Assembly: GCF_021028995.1 (NCBI RefSeq)
Contig: NZ_JAJJZG010000027.1
Span: 1 to 32,884 of the forward strand
Reading direction: 5' to 3'
Length of the DNA: 32,884 nt
Origin: Halobacterium sp. KA-4
GTDB taxonomy: Archaea; Halobacteriota; Halobacteria; Halobacteriales; Halobacteriaceae
Shown one piece after another: positions 5,745 to 13,053 of the stretch; the first letter of the stretch is position 1, and every line of letters starts with the position of its first letter. Both the position numbers and the translations under genes were made by a program. The notes below the pieces were generated by a model. That model searched no databases and was not told the origin of the DNA. It was given only the letters and a program-made list of their open reading frames with translations.

Positions 5745-6590
5745 ATGGTTTCCATCTCCGATGCACCTGAGGTAGTGTACACAAACGACCAGATTATCGA
5801 CCGGCTGTTCAGCTATCTGAACGAAGGTGACATTCAGGAGGTTGTGGAACGCTCTCTTGATTCTGACACCACAGGCAAAGGCGGTGGGTTGAGCAAGATT
5901 ATCCGGCTCAAGTACACTAAGTCATCGACTGATGAGGAGGAGACAGAACTGATCCGGAAGTTCGATTCCATCGGGAAGTTCGCCGTTCTGCACGGTATTC
6001 TTCAGGATGACGACGACATCACATCCTTTGAGGAGATTACCGAGGATGATCGACGGGATCTGGAAAGCGGTGATTTCGTCGAATCTCATGGGCAAATTCG
6101 TGCATCACCGATTAACGATCTCCAAGATATGATTGGAGACATCAAGCCCTATCTGGATATGTTTGACTTCGATATGGAGTTCCAAGAACAGGGACAGACG
6201 TTCACCCTCTCGGATATTCAGGACTTCCTTGACGAACTAGGGTCTGGCGAGGATGTCTACACGGTCACTACTTCGACAAGTTCGATGGATGCCGACGTCG
6301 TGTTCTCGCTGGGTGAAGGAGAGTTGGACGGCCAGCTGTCGGAGTATACGGATTACTACGTCTTGGGCCGCGTGGAACACGTGTACAATCGAGGAGAGGA
6401 AGAGTGGCTGATGAACGTGATGGACTTGCTACCTGGAAATGACAGAGACACCCAGCAGGACCGGCGGATGTTCCTCAAGCAGATGGTATCGAGTTCATCC
6501 GAGCTGCTTGATCGGAACGTGACGGAGGACGACTTCAAGATTAGCCACCCAGACGTTCGTATCCGACCGGTTGCAATCTACCTGTATTAG
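5745..6590 (+). CDS. DUF6414-like cytoplasmic protein
   Basis: The 281-aa product starts at ATG 5745 with a TATA element (ACTATTATATG) about 27 nt upstream, suggesting leaderless transcription. The N-terminus (YTNDQIIDRLFSYLNEGDI, then a Gly-rich GKGGGLSK) and the central signature LESGDFVESHGQIRASPI resemble the DUF6414 layout (YLDEE..., ...GDFVE..G.LR.SPL). The C-terminal half looks like alternating strands with a LGRVEHVYNRGEEEWL segment. There is no signal peptide and no membrane segment. Biochemical function is unknown. It lies between zinc ribbon and parA, inside the CTATAG-bracketed island. Less-than-certain family call from pattern memory. Confidence 0.65.
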   Translation: MVSISDAPEVVYTNDQIIDRLFSYLNEGDIQEVVERSLDSDTTGKGGGLSKIIRLKYTKSSTDEEETELIRKFDSIGKFAVLHGILQDDDDITSFEEITEDDRRDLESGDFVESHGQIRASPINDLQDMIGDIKPYLDMFDFDMEFQEQGQTFTLSDIQDFLDELGSGEDVYTVTTSTSSMDADVVFSLGEGELDGQLSEYTDYYVLGRVEHVYNRGEEEWLMNVMDLLPGNDRDTQQDRRMFLKQMVSSSSELLDRNVTEDDFKISHPDVRIRPVAIYLY

Positions 6591-6704
6591 GAGGTTTCTG
6601 AATAGCGATTCCGTAATGTACACTGAATAAAGAGACCTTGATAATTCACTGGCGGTCGGGCTCGCATCCGTTGTGGCCAACCAGCGTCTGACGTGGTTTT
6701 ATAC

Positions 6705-6758
6705 CTATAGCAGACACTATAGGAACTACTACAGTGAATCCTATAGGGTGTCCTAAAT
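6705..6758. promoter_or_regulatory. CTATAG array B at the parA promoter (four units plus a degenerate fifth)
   Basis: CTATAG at 6705-6710 and 6717-6722, CTACAG at 6729-6734, CTATAG at 6741-6746 and a degenerate CTAAAT at 6753-6758 are spaced exactly 12 bp. The last unit overlaps the parA ATG (6757), and a TATA element (TTTTATAC, 6697-6704) directly precedes the first. The array therefore covers the expected transcription start of parA. This is an operator position and can double as a centromere, as in many par loci. Confidence 0.85.
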
Positions 6759-7605
6759 GACCGCACGAATCGCCAGCTTCCTGGATAAAGGTGGTACAGG
6801 CAAAACAACCAGCATCGCACACCTTGGCGTCGCCCTCACCCAGCACGGCCACGACGTCCTGCTCATCGACCTAGCCGGCAAACAGGGCGACCTCGCCAAA
6901 GCATTCGGCGTCTGGGGTGACGTCCAGGACGCCATCGAGGCCGACGAAGCGTGGCCCAACATCAGCACCGTCTTTGACGACGCCTGGCCAACCATCGCCG
7001 AGAAACTTGGCGACGACGCTGTCCACGACCTCGTCTATGAAACCGGCGAAGACGTTGACCTCATCCCCGCCCATCCCGGCCTCGATACGCTGGACGCCGA
7101 GCTGGGGAACATCGACGATGCCAGCGAGCGCTACTCACGCCTAGAGGCTTTCCTTGATGACTACGTGGAGGACCTCACCTACGACGTGGTCCTCATCGAC
7201 CTCCCTGGAATGTCGAACAACGTCACATACAACGGCCTCTGGGCCGCCCGACACGTCCTTGCACCTGTAGAGATGGGGCCCTTCGAGGCCGAGCAGGCTG
7301 GCGCACTCCGTGAAGACCTAGAGAAGATCCGGTCGAACTTCGGGATCGACGTCGAACTCGTGATGGTCCTCCCGAACAAGGTTGATGACCGCACCAAACT
7401 TGCCACCGAGTACTTGACAGCGTTCCACGAGGAGTACCCCGACGCCATCGCCCCCGAGTACATCCCGTACTCACAGGACATCCGCAACGCCACCCAGCAG
7501 GGCATGACTGCCTTCGAGCTGGAGGACCCGAGCACGACTGCACAGCGCGCCCGTGAGGCATACCTCGCCGACGCTGCCGCGCTCCTTGAACGCGTGGAGG
7601 ACTAA
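6757..7605 (+). CDS. parA: ParA-family partition ATPase
   Basis: The 282-aa product has the deviant Walker A box KGGTGKTT (11-18), the A' segment LLIDLAGKQGD (35-45) and Walker B VVLIDLPG (about 144-151). These are hallmarks of the ParA/MinD-type ATPases that bind DNA nonspecifically and move plasmid copies through a centromere-bound partner. There is no N-terminal HTH extension, so it is the small type (ParA Ib/SegA-like). Operator control would therefore fall to the partner protein. The start overlaps CTATAG array B. The next gene begins 3 nt after its stop, forming a two-gene operon. Confident as ParA; partner assignment is from context. Confidence 0.93.
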   Translation: MTARIASFLDKGGTGKTTSIAHLGVALTQHGHDVLLIDLAGKQGDLAKAFGVWGDVQDAIEADEAWPNISTVFDDAWPTIAEKLGDDAVHDLVYETGEDVDLIPAHPGLDTLDAELGNIDDASERYSRLEAFLDDYVEDLTYDVVLIDLPGMSNNVTYNGLWAARHVLAPVEMGPFEAEQAGALREDLEKIRSNFGIDVELVMVLPNKVDDRTKLATEYLTAFHEEYPDAIAPEYIPYSQDIRNATQQGMTAFELEDPSTTAQRAREAYLADAAALLERVED

Positions 7606-7608
7606 ACC

Positions 7609-7992
7609 ATGGACGAAGACCTCGAACAACTACGCGAGCAGACCAGCACTGGCGACCGCCTCGATGAGGCGAGCGCCGAGCAGGAACAGCACGAGCTTCA
7701 GGAAGCAATCCTCGCAGAACTGGAGGCTATTGACGCCGGTGAGAAGCAGAAGACGGTGAGCGTGTGGGACGGCCCGATGGCCGCACTCCTCAGCGCGCTC
7801 GAAGACCGCGACGACGATCTGGTTGAGACCGGCGAGCAGCTGCGGGACGCGCTGGGCATCGAAGACGAGAGTGACCCAGATCGGAGCGAGGTCCTCCGAC
7901 TTGCGCTCCGGCTCGGTTTCGAGACTGCGGCTCCCGACAAGCTCGATGCAACACGGAGTGCGGTTGAAGAACACGCCAGCCAACGCCTATAG
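7609..7992 (+). CDS. Ribbon-helix-helix-like centromere-binding partner of ParA
   Basis: The 127-aa acidic protein starts 3 nt after parA. The N-terminal two-thirds are helical/coiled (EQHELQEAILAELEAI) and the C-terminal segment DRSEVLRLALRLGFE resembles the helix of a ribbon-helix-helix DNA-binding domain (short strand then 'R.E.LR.AL..G'). Small acidic RHH proteins downstream of short ParAs commonly bind the centromere and stimulate ParA ATPase. Its stop codon (TAG 7990-7992) lies within the first unit of CTATAG array C. Inference: this is the protein that reads the CTATAG arrays. The ParB-like gene opposite is the competing candidate. Confidence 0.7.
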   Translation: MDEDLEQLREQTSTGDRLDEASAEQEQHELQEAILAELEAIDAGEKQKTVSVWDGPMAALLSALEDRDDDLVETGEQLRDALGIEDESDPDRSEVLRLALRLGFETAAPDKLDATRSAVEEHASQRL

Positions 7993-8016
7993 CATTTCCT
8001 ATAGGATACTCTATAG
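7987..8016. repeat. CTATAG array C (three units, 12-bp period)
   Basis: CTATAG occurs at 7987-7992, 7999-8004 and 8011-8016, exactly 12 bp apart, each within a longer near-palindrome (TCCTATAGGA at the middle unit). It lies at the 3' end of the RHH partner gene and just beyond the 3' end of the convergent ParB-like gene, so like array A it is not in a promoter. This supports a centromere role rather than only transcriptional control. Confidence 0.85.
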
Positions 8017-8050
8017 TCTATGTGTGGCGTTCCTATCCAGAACAGGCCTG

Positions 8051-8767
8051 CTATGCAGGAACACCGGGGAATCCATCAGCATCCTCACCCCACCGATTGC
8101 GCAGCCGGCGAATCGTTTCCTGCTGTGTAGCTTCATCTAACTGGACATCATCCCAGTCCAGATGGCAACTCGAAAAGATCGCGGCCGCTTCCCAGTCATC
8201 GATGTACATACTGCGGCATTGGACGGTATCAAGGCCAGCAACGCAGGCAGCCCACACGCGCTTGTGACCATCCATGATCAGGAATTGGCCATCCTCGGTG
8301 ATTTGCACAAGCGGTGGCATCGGCAGACACTCATCGCGTTCAATCATGGCGATGAGCCGGAGCTCCTCCTCCGCGTTGAAGCGCCGCGAATGATACGGTG
8401 CGGGGACAAGCTTCGATAATGGTAGTTCTCTTGTGTCGATCTCACCGGTTTTCTTGAGACGTGATTGGGGAAAGGCGTAGAATCGTACACCTCGGTCGTG
8501 GAGATCGCTGAGGAGGAGAGGATTGGCACCACAGTAGTACGGTAAGGCATCTTCCAGGGTGTCTTGATAGACGACGATGATGACATTGTCATCGTCAGGG
8601 TACTCGGGGTTGTCTTCAGCGAGTGTGAGCCTCGATCTGAGGTTCCACTCGCTGGCGGTCTGTGGTGGCGTATTGACGACAACCGCTTCGCCCGGTGGAT
8701 CATCGCGGTCGATGACAATATCGCCTGGGCTGAACGGCCGCGACTCCGAGCTACTCTGGTCGGCCAT
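8051..8767 (-). CDS. ParB/Srx-fold domain protein
   Basis: The 238-aa product starts at ATG 8767. Its N-terminal half (FSPGDIVIDRDDPPGEAVVV and following) is a module I have seen in haloarchaeal plasmid proteins, without known function. The C-terminal half is ParB/sulfiredoxin-like: ELPLSKLVPAPYHSRRFN, LIAMIERDECLPMPPLVQ and FLIMDGHKRVWAACVAGL. The DGHKR element corresponds to the GERR-type motif of ParB, which binds a nucleotide. No HTH is evident, so it may be a ParB-related regulator rather than a classical centromere binder. It converges on the ParA operon, with array C between their 3' ends and array D upstream. Probably part of the partition module. Confidence 0.8.
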   Translation of the reverse strand: MADQSSSESRPFSPGDIVIDRDDPPGEAVVVNTPPQTASEWNLRSRLTLAEDNPEYPDDDNVIIVVYQDTLEDALPYYCGANPLLLSDLHDRGVRFYAFPQSRLKKTGEIDTRELPLSKLVPAPYHSRRFNAEEELRLIAMIERDECLPMPPLVQITEDGQFLIMDGHKRVWAACVAGLDTVQCRSMYIDDWEAAAIFSSCHLDWDDVQLDEATQQETIRRLRNRWGEDADGFPGVPA

Positions 8768-8859
8768 CGCCGCTTACTGTTGACTGAACCATCTTGTAGT
8801 TATAGGCTGATAGCACCGTAGCAGACCACAGCTAGCTGGTAGAGAGTCGCAGGAACGGC

Positions 8860-8889
8860 CTATATCTAATCCTATAGAGAATCCTGTAG
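8860..8889. promoter_or_regulatory. CTATAG array D upstream of the ParB-like gene
   Basis: CTATAT at 8860-8865, CTATAG at 8872-8877 and CTGTAG at 8884-8889 keep the 12-bp period. The array is about 93 bp upstream of the ParB-like start on the minus strand, so it can control that gene as well as complete the bracket around 5115-8889. The gene-free interval 8768-9091 otherwise holds only a possible gene remnant. Confidence 0.78.
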
Positions 8890-8978
8890 GATGACATTTA
8901 GACTCCTGATGCATGAATAGTGCAGTCTCTGCCATCACATCGATAGAGGACCCTCTCCAGTAGTTGAGACTGGTCGTC

Positions 8979-9085
8979 TCAATGCATACGGTTCTCAAAC
9001 TCCTTCGCGATGGATAGTGATCCACCTTCAGTAATTTCGTAGCTTTCACTCCTAACACTCTTTGCAGTGGATGACGTACCTCCAT
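8979..9085 (-). pseudogene. Possible C-terminal remnant of a regulator-like gene
   Basis: On the minus strand a frame without its own start ends at the stop 8981-8979 and reads SVRSESYEITEGGSLSIAKEF then ENRMH. The 'YEITEGG' style resembles the wing of winged-helix regulators (YEITERG). It is too short to be complete and overlaps the 5' end of the next plus-strand gene, so it would be debris from an earlier arrangement. Weak evidence: it could be chance. Confidence 0.25.
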
Positions 9086-9091
9086 TCAACG

Positions 9092-9463
9092 ATGTCCATC
9101 GACCGAGATACCTTCGAGAACACGAGCGAGGACGAACTCGTGGACCTCTCCGTCCCCGATCAAGTCCTCGGGTTTCTCGTCGCTAATGAGGATCGCGCGT
9201 TCAAGGCCCGCGAAATCGCGTCCCAGATCGGCGTCGACGAGGGTGCGGTCAGTACGGGGCTCTCACGGTTGAAGAACCGAGACCTCGTGGAACACAAGGC
9301 AACGTATTGGGCGGTGACCGATGACGAGGAACGTCTCGACGGGTATAGCGGCTACGAACGAGCGACCGCGCTGTTCAACGAGCAACTCGGTACAGAGGAT
9401 GAGGAGTCCTGGCGTGAACACGCACCAAGTGAGCCGCACCCCAGCATCGAGGACGAACAGTGA
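9092..9463 (+). CDS. Winged-helix (MarR-like) regulator, putative antitoxin
   Basis: ATG 9092 (MSIDRDTFENTSEDEL) gives 123 aa; two upstream in-frame ATGs (9062, 9071) lie in less family-like sequence. The core LVANEDRAFKAREIASQIGV, then DEGAVSTGLSRLKNRDLVEH and a wing, is a winged HTH. The tail (GYSGYERATALFNEQLG) and an acidic end are typical of a haloarchaeal pair in which this gene precedes a PemK/MazF-like toxin. The stop overlaps the toxin's GTG by 4 nt, indicating translational coupling. Likely a DNA-binding antitoxin that autoregulates the pair. Confidence 0.85.
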   Translation: MSIDRDTFENTSEDELVDLSVPDQVLGFLVANEDRAFKAREIASQIGVDEGAVSTGLSRLKNRDLVEHKATYWAVTDDEERLDGYSGYERATALFNEQLGTEDEESWREHAPSEPHPSIEDEQ

Positions 9464-9810
9464 CCAACGAAGAGACCCAAATTTTCGAGCGTGGCGACGT
9501 CGTCTACGGGGATGATCCGTTCAAAAGCGAGGAAGACGCTCGTCCCTGGCTTATCCTCTCGAACCACGACGGGCGTCCGTTCCACGGCGAGCAGTATCTC
9601 GCGGTGACGCTCACAACGAAATCATGGATGGACGGACTAATCGAGATTCCAGCGGAGAGTTGGCGTCGTGGTGGGACCCCGGATGAAAGTCGAATTGTTC
9701 CGTGGGGAGTCCAATCGATCGACCACGAAGATATCGACTTCTGGCAAGGCCGTCTTGCCAGCGATCCCGTTGATCAGGCGGTGGCTGCGCTCGTCGAAGA
9801 ACTACAATAG
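9460..9810 (+). CDS. PemK/MazF-like toxin
   Basis: The 116-aa product starts at GTG 9460, overlapping the preceding stop (GTGA). FERGDVVYGDDPF, the segment ARPWLILSNHDGRPFHGEQY and YLAVTLTTKSW match the SH3-like barrel of PemK/MazF ribonucleases: 'GDVV..dpp', 'RPwlvlSn', 'vv.ltT'. Family members cleave mRNA. Length is normal. With the HTH gene it forms a toxin-antitoxin pair, the second such module within 5 kb of the partition locus, which is consistent with plasmid stabilisation. Confidence 0.82.
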   Translation: MTNEETQIFERGDVVYGDDPFKSEEDARPWLILSNHDGRPFHGEQYLAVTLTTKSWMDGLIEIPAESWRRGGTPDESRIVPWGVQSIDHEDIDFWQGRLASDPVDQAVAALVEELQ

Positions 9811-9869
9811 CTCCTTCGAGGTTTCGTTCGAGCAGAGAGTGGTGAAACGGCTGTTAGGTAGGTCTGCGG

Positions 9870-10289
9870 TTATACCGTTGAGTAGTCCATTCGATAATAG
9901 TTGTCTCGATAAATAATGACTCGGTGAACATTTTCTCCAGACATCCTGAACTCGTTGTGTTGATTGAGGTCGATCCCGTTTTGTTCGAGGGCTTTTTCGA
10001 ACGTCTCCTGTTGTTCTTGGTTCAACTCGCGAAATTCGTGTATCTCGGCGTCAGAGTATCGGGAGAGGTCTGGTTCTTCGATTTGGGTGACAGTGAGTCG
10101 AACGCCAGACTCAGTGAGTCCTTCCTTAGTTGTTGTCGGTGATGTCGTCTCTGTTGCTGTCTCCGGTTCTGGTGTTGTCGTTCCAGAGGTTCCATCGGAG
10201 TCTGTTGGAGCGCCACTATCGCCCGAGGAACAGCCTGTCAACCCCGCTAAGGCGGCTGTCGCGCCCAGAAGAACATGGCGACGCTTCAT
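9870..10289 (-). CDS. Tat-type lipoprotein, unknown function
   Basis: ATG 10289 (MKRRHVLLG) is chosen over one at 10304 because it places the twin-arginine pair at residues 3-4 ahead of a hydrophobic stretch and lipobox LTGC (Cys about 19). The 139-aa product then has the Thr/Ser/Glu-rich linker typical of haloarchaeal secreted lipoproteins. A compact C-terminal domain follows (GVRLTVTQIEEPDLSRY ... FEKALEQNGIDLNQHNEF ... VIIYRDNYYRMDY). It is exported folded and anchored to the outer face of the membrane. No enzymatic motif is seen. It is divergent from another, broken, lipoprotein gene at 10437. Confidence 0.8.
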   Translation of the reverse strand: MKRRHVLLGATAALAGLTGCSSGDSGAPTDSDGTSGTTTPEPETATETTSPTTTKEGLTESGVRLTVTQIEEPDLSRYSDAEIHEFRELNQEQQETFEKALEQNGIDLNQHNEFRMSGENVHRVIIYRDNYYRMDYSTV

Positions 10290-10436
10290 ACCTGAACACT
10301 CCAACGGCTCCGGTAAGTGCTTTGTCTGTACTTACCACGGAGAGTGTCAAACCCACCATACCGAATGGCTTCGCCAAAGCTAGCCTCGTGGTAGTAACGA
10401 CAATATTCATACGGTTGTTACTGATATCTATGCGAC

Positions 10437-10857
10437 GTGCCCTCCACACGACACCGCTTTCTGGTGCAGACGAGCAGTTTCGGGGGAATCGCGTTACTGG
10501 CCGGCTGTGCTGGATGGAACGCTGACACGCCCACGGTTCCGACACTCGAAATAGCGCTCGAGAATGCCACGAAGGACGCCCACGTATTCCATGTCGCCGT
10601 TGAAACGGCCGATGGACTCGGACAGTGGCTCTCACGTGAGGTGCCGCCAGAAACGCGCGAGGTCGTCGAGAGAGAGAGAGCCAGACGCGGAGTACGATTC
10701 CGTGGTGATCCACGGGGTTGTTGACGAGCAGACGACACGGGGCAAGATACTCGATATTGATGGAACTGATCGAACTGAGATCTGTCCTCACATGATCTTC
10801 CAGTACAACACCGGCAACGATCCGACGACCCTCCAAAGCTCAGATATCCGCTGTTGA
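10437..10857 (+). pseudogene. Lipoprotein gene frameshifted in a (GA)n tract
   Basis: From GTG 10437, with a TATA-like AATATTCAT about 30 nt upstream, the frame encodes an N-terminal lipoprotein signal with lipobox LAGC. It runs to about residue 80 and enters a run of alternating G and A (10668-10680, 13 nt). In the current frame it then leaves for a short unrelated tail ending at 10724. The +1 frame from 10678 continues with well-formed protein (EPDAEYDSVVIHGVVDEQTT ... HMIFQYNTGN) to 10857. One extra GA unit, or two fewer, would join the halves into about 140 aa. The expected twin arginine reads RHR (TRHRFL). It is a decayed gene, a sequencing slip or a phase-variable locus. Confidence 0.7.
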
Positions 10858-11011
10858 GGGCCTCCGCAACGAACAGTCTTCGACAACTGCTACTCGTGCG
10901 GAAATGCATCCGAACGAGGGATCTTAATACAGCCAGTGAGGCGTAGTCACTATCGGTCCCTCAGATTCATGTCGAAGTAGAAGGGTCGCTAATAGGAGTG
11001 AGGGCTCATTC

Positions 11012-11692
11012 ATGACACAGTTAGACCAGGACGAAGAAACCGTCAAAGACCTCGTTCAACAGCACTGGAATGGCCGGGCAGCGACGTTCGACGAGGAAAG
11101 CCAACACGGCATCCACTCTGACGAGCAACACGACCACTGGCTCACAGTATTGCGCGAGTGGACCGGCGACAATTCTCTCGACGTACTTGATGTCGGCTGT
11201 GGGACGGGCGTTATCTCGTTATTATTGGCAGAGCTTGGCCATGATGTCGTGGGAGTAGATTTCGCCCCGGAGATGCTCGAACGTGCCCGAGCGAAAGCCC
11301 GACGGACAGACTACTCGATCACGTTCCACCGAGGGGATGCCGAGGCTCTCGCCCTGCCAGACGATACGGTCGACCTGGTCACTGCGCGCCACCTCGTCTG
11401 GACGCTCCCTAGTCCCACTGCGGCACTACAGGAGTGGCAACGTGTCGTTGAGCCCGGTGGCCGGATTCTCCTGATTGAGGGCTACTGGGACCACGACGAA
11501 CCGTGGGACGAGTACGAGCATATGCACGACGAACTCCCGATGTACGATGGCCGACCGCCCGACGAACTGAGCGACGTACTCACCGACGAAGGGTTCTCCG
11601 ACATCACGCATGAACCGCTGATGGATGCGACACTCTGGGGCCGGGAACCCCATTCCGACTACTACATCATGAGCGGCACCGTCCCGCGTTGA
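11012..11692 (+). CDS. Class I SAM-dependent methyltransferase
   Basis: The 226-aa protein has the Rossmann methyltransferase motif I LDVLDVGCGTG (about 56-66), an acidic residue ending strand 2 (VVGVDFAPEMLERA), motif II-like HRGDAEALALPDD, and the post-motif ARHLVWTLPSP. This is the UbiE/Methyltransf_11 group. It transfers methyl from S-adenosylmethionine to a small molecule, with substrate unknown. The C-terminal segment (GYWDHDEPWDEYEHMHDEL) is rich in Trp, Glu, Asp and His. It stands alone between a lipoprotein pseudogene and a convergent membrane protein gene, so context gives no substrate. Length is normal for the family. Confidence 0.9.
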   Translation: MTQLDQDEETVKDLVQQHWNGRAATFDEESQHGIHSDEQHDHWLTVLREWTGDNSLDVLDVGCGTGVISLLLAELGHDVVGVDFAPEMLERARAKARRTDYSITFHRGDAEALALPDDTVDLVTARHLVWTLPSPTAALQEWQRVVEPGGRILLIEGYWDHDEPWDEYEHMHDELPMYDGRPPDELSDVLTDEGFSDITHEPLMDATLWGREPHSDYYIMSGTVPR

Positions 11693-11776
11693 TGACGGGC
11701 TAATTGTTTCGTCTGTACTGGACGATCAATACTCTTGGATAGGACAGGCTGGATTAACGAAAGTGACGGAGATCCG

Positions 11777-12181
11777 TTACGGTCGTCTGGCCACGAGGCC
11801 GACAAGGATGAAGAGCGCGCCGGCTGCAGCAGCGAACAGCGGCGTATCGAGAGTCGCAGTCGGGTCCAGCGCGAGCCACAGCGCGGCACAAAAACTGGCA
11901 AGCGCAACTGTTGCCGTGCCGACCTCGAGAATCCGTGGTCCAGTCGCATCTGGACGGAGGCGGCTGTACATCCCATGTCCCAGGACGGTAACCGGGAACA
12001 CACAGCTAACGATCAGCGCGAGATGGACGGCGACAACACCGGCAGTGTCGACAACCGGAGCAACATCACTCACAATCGTACCGACCGCGTACAGGCCGAG
12101 AAGCCCTACTAGTAGGGCCGCGAGTATCCGTTCGACGCCACTGGCCGAGGGTCGTGGAAGGCGGTCCGCTGTCGATCCCAT
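11777..12181 (-). CDS. Four-helix membrane protein, unknown function
   Basis: The 134-aa product starts at ATG 12181. Four hydrophobic segments are visible: about 19-37 (RILAALLVGLLGLYAVGTIV), 47-70 (VVAVHLALIVSCVFPVTVLG), 85-105 and 110-130. Loops are short. No motif for transport or catalysis is recognised. It lies upstream, on the same strand, of the heme A synthase-like gene's 3' end (about 150 bp away but further upstream in coordinates is ctaA), so it is not in one operon with it. It could be a respiratory accessory protein by proximity, but that is only a guess. Confidence 0.6.
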   Translation of the reverse strand: MGSTADRLPRPSASGVERILAALLVGLLGLYAVGTIVSDVAPVVDTAGVVAVHLALIVSCVFPVTVLGHGMYSRLRPDATGPRILEVGTATVALASFCAALWLALDPTATLDTPLFAAAAGALFILVGLVARRP

Positions 12182-12330
12182 GAGACTATCTCACACTCCG
12201 ACGACAGTAAACACCCCGAAATCTCACCGATGGAATCAACCCTGTCTTAATCAGTTCCGTAATCCGCACCTCTTGTTTATCGGCCTGATCAGAGAGGAAG
12301 CCCAATCCTGCGATGGCCGCTGACGAACCG

Positions 12331-12873
12331 TTAGTGCACCTGTGCGTATCGACCCGTGTCCTGGCGTAGATACGATGTCAAGGATGCCGTCAGGAGATTC
12401 AGCAAAATGACCATAGCAACCCCGAGGTGGCTAGTGACGACGATCGGTTGGAGGTTTGCCGTGACCGTCAATCCGCCGAGAAGAACCTGGATCGGCAACA
12501 GGATCAGTGCCAGCGTTGCCGACCACTTGACGATCACCGTCTCTCGATAGCAAAGCCACGCTCCCAGCCCAGTACCCACGATGAGGAAGCCAGCGATCAT
12601 CGCGAGTCCACGATGTGCCCACTCGGCGAAGATCTGGAGGGGCGAGTACGAAGAAGTGGCGACGATGTCGGGGTGAAGAAACGGAATCCACGTTCCGTAG
12701 CACATCGGCCAGTCCGGACACGACAATCCAGCCCCGATCGCGCTCGTATACGCACCGAGGAGCATCACGAGAAAGGTGACAACCAACGTGATGGCCGACA
12801 GATGGACGTATGAGGCTGGAGAAGCCCGGACACGTTCCTGAATCCGCGTCAAGATCGAATCTACCTGAATCAT
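12331..12873 (-). CDS. ctaA: Half-size heme A synthase-like protein (COX15/CtaA)
   Basis: ATG 12873 gives 180 aa (MIQVDSILTRIQERVRASPA); ATG 12912 is an alternative that adds 13 residues. Key CtaA features are present: His in TM1 region (YVHLSAIT, H24), the extracellular cysteine pair SCPDWPMC (52, 58), EWAHRGLAMIAG (H87) and TSHLGVAM (H149). Heme A synthases oxidise the heme O methyl group for terminal oxidases. Typical proteins have eight helices; this one has about four to five, so it resembles the half-size archaeal form. It is divergent from the TFB gene at 13054. The longer frame upstream to 13041 is Arg/Cys-rich and judged non-coding. Confidence 0.8.
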   Translation of the reverse strand: MIQVDSILTRIQERVRASPASYVHLSAITLVVTFLVMLLGAYTSAIGAGLSCPDWPMCYGTWIPFLHPDIVATSSYSPLQIFAEWAHRGLAMIAGFLIVGTGLGAWLCYRETVIVKWSATLALILLPIQVLLGGLTVTANLQPIVVTSHLGVAMVILLNLLTASLTSYLRQDTGRYAQVH

Positions 12874-13053
12874 TCTTCTCGAATCAAGCGCGCTCGGTCG
12901 CTCTACTTCCATACGTATTCGGCACTCGCAAACCCAGATTGGCGGATTCCCAGATCTTGGGAACCCGCATCGTGTTCTTCGGATGGCCACCCACAGTATG
13001 CTAGCGAGAACCACTCGGATGCACCGAGAGCAGAAATTCAAGGTCCAGCACGT

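Noticed and set aside
5115-8889. CTATAG arrays as a CRISPR array
   Set aside because: The repeat unit is 6 bp with 6-bp spacers and occurs in four separate clusters; there are no cas genes.
10216-10836. 206-aa minus-strand frame across the broken lipoprotein gene
   Set aside because: The translation is basic and shows no motif. The plus-strand frames on both sides of the GA tract give lipoprotein-like sequence.
11763-12323. 186-aa plus-strand frame opposite the four-helix membrane protein
   Set aside because: Arg/Ser/Thr-rich, non-acidic translation without domains. The minus strand encodes a coherent membrane protein.
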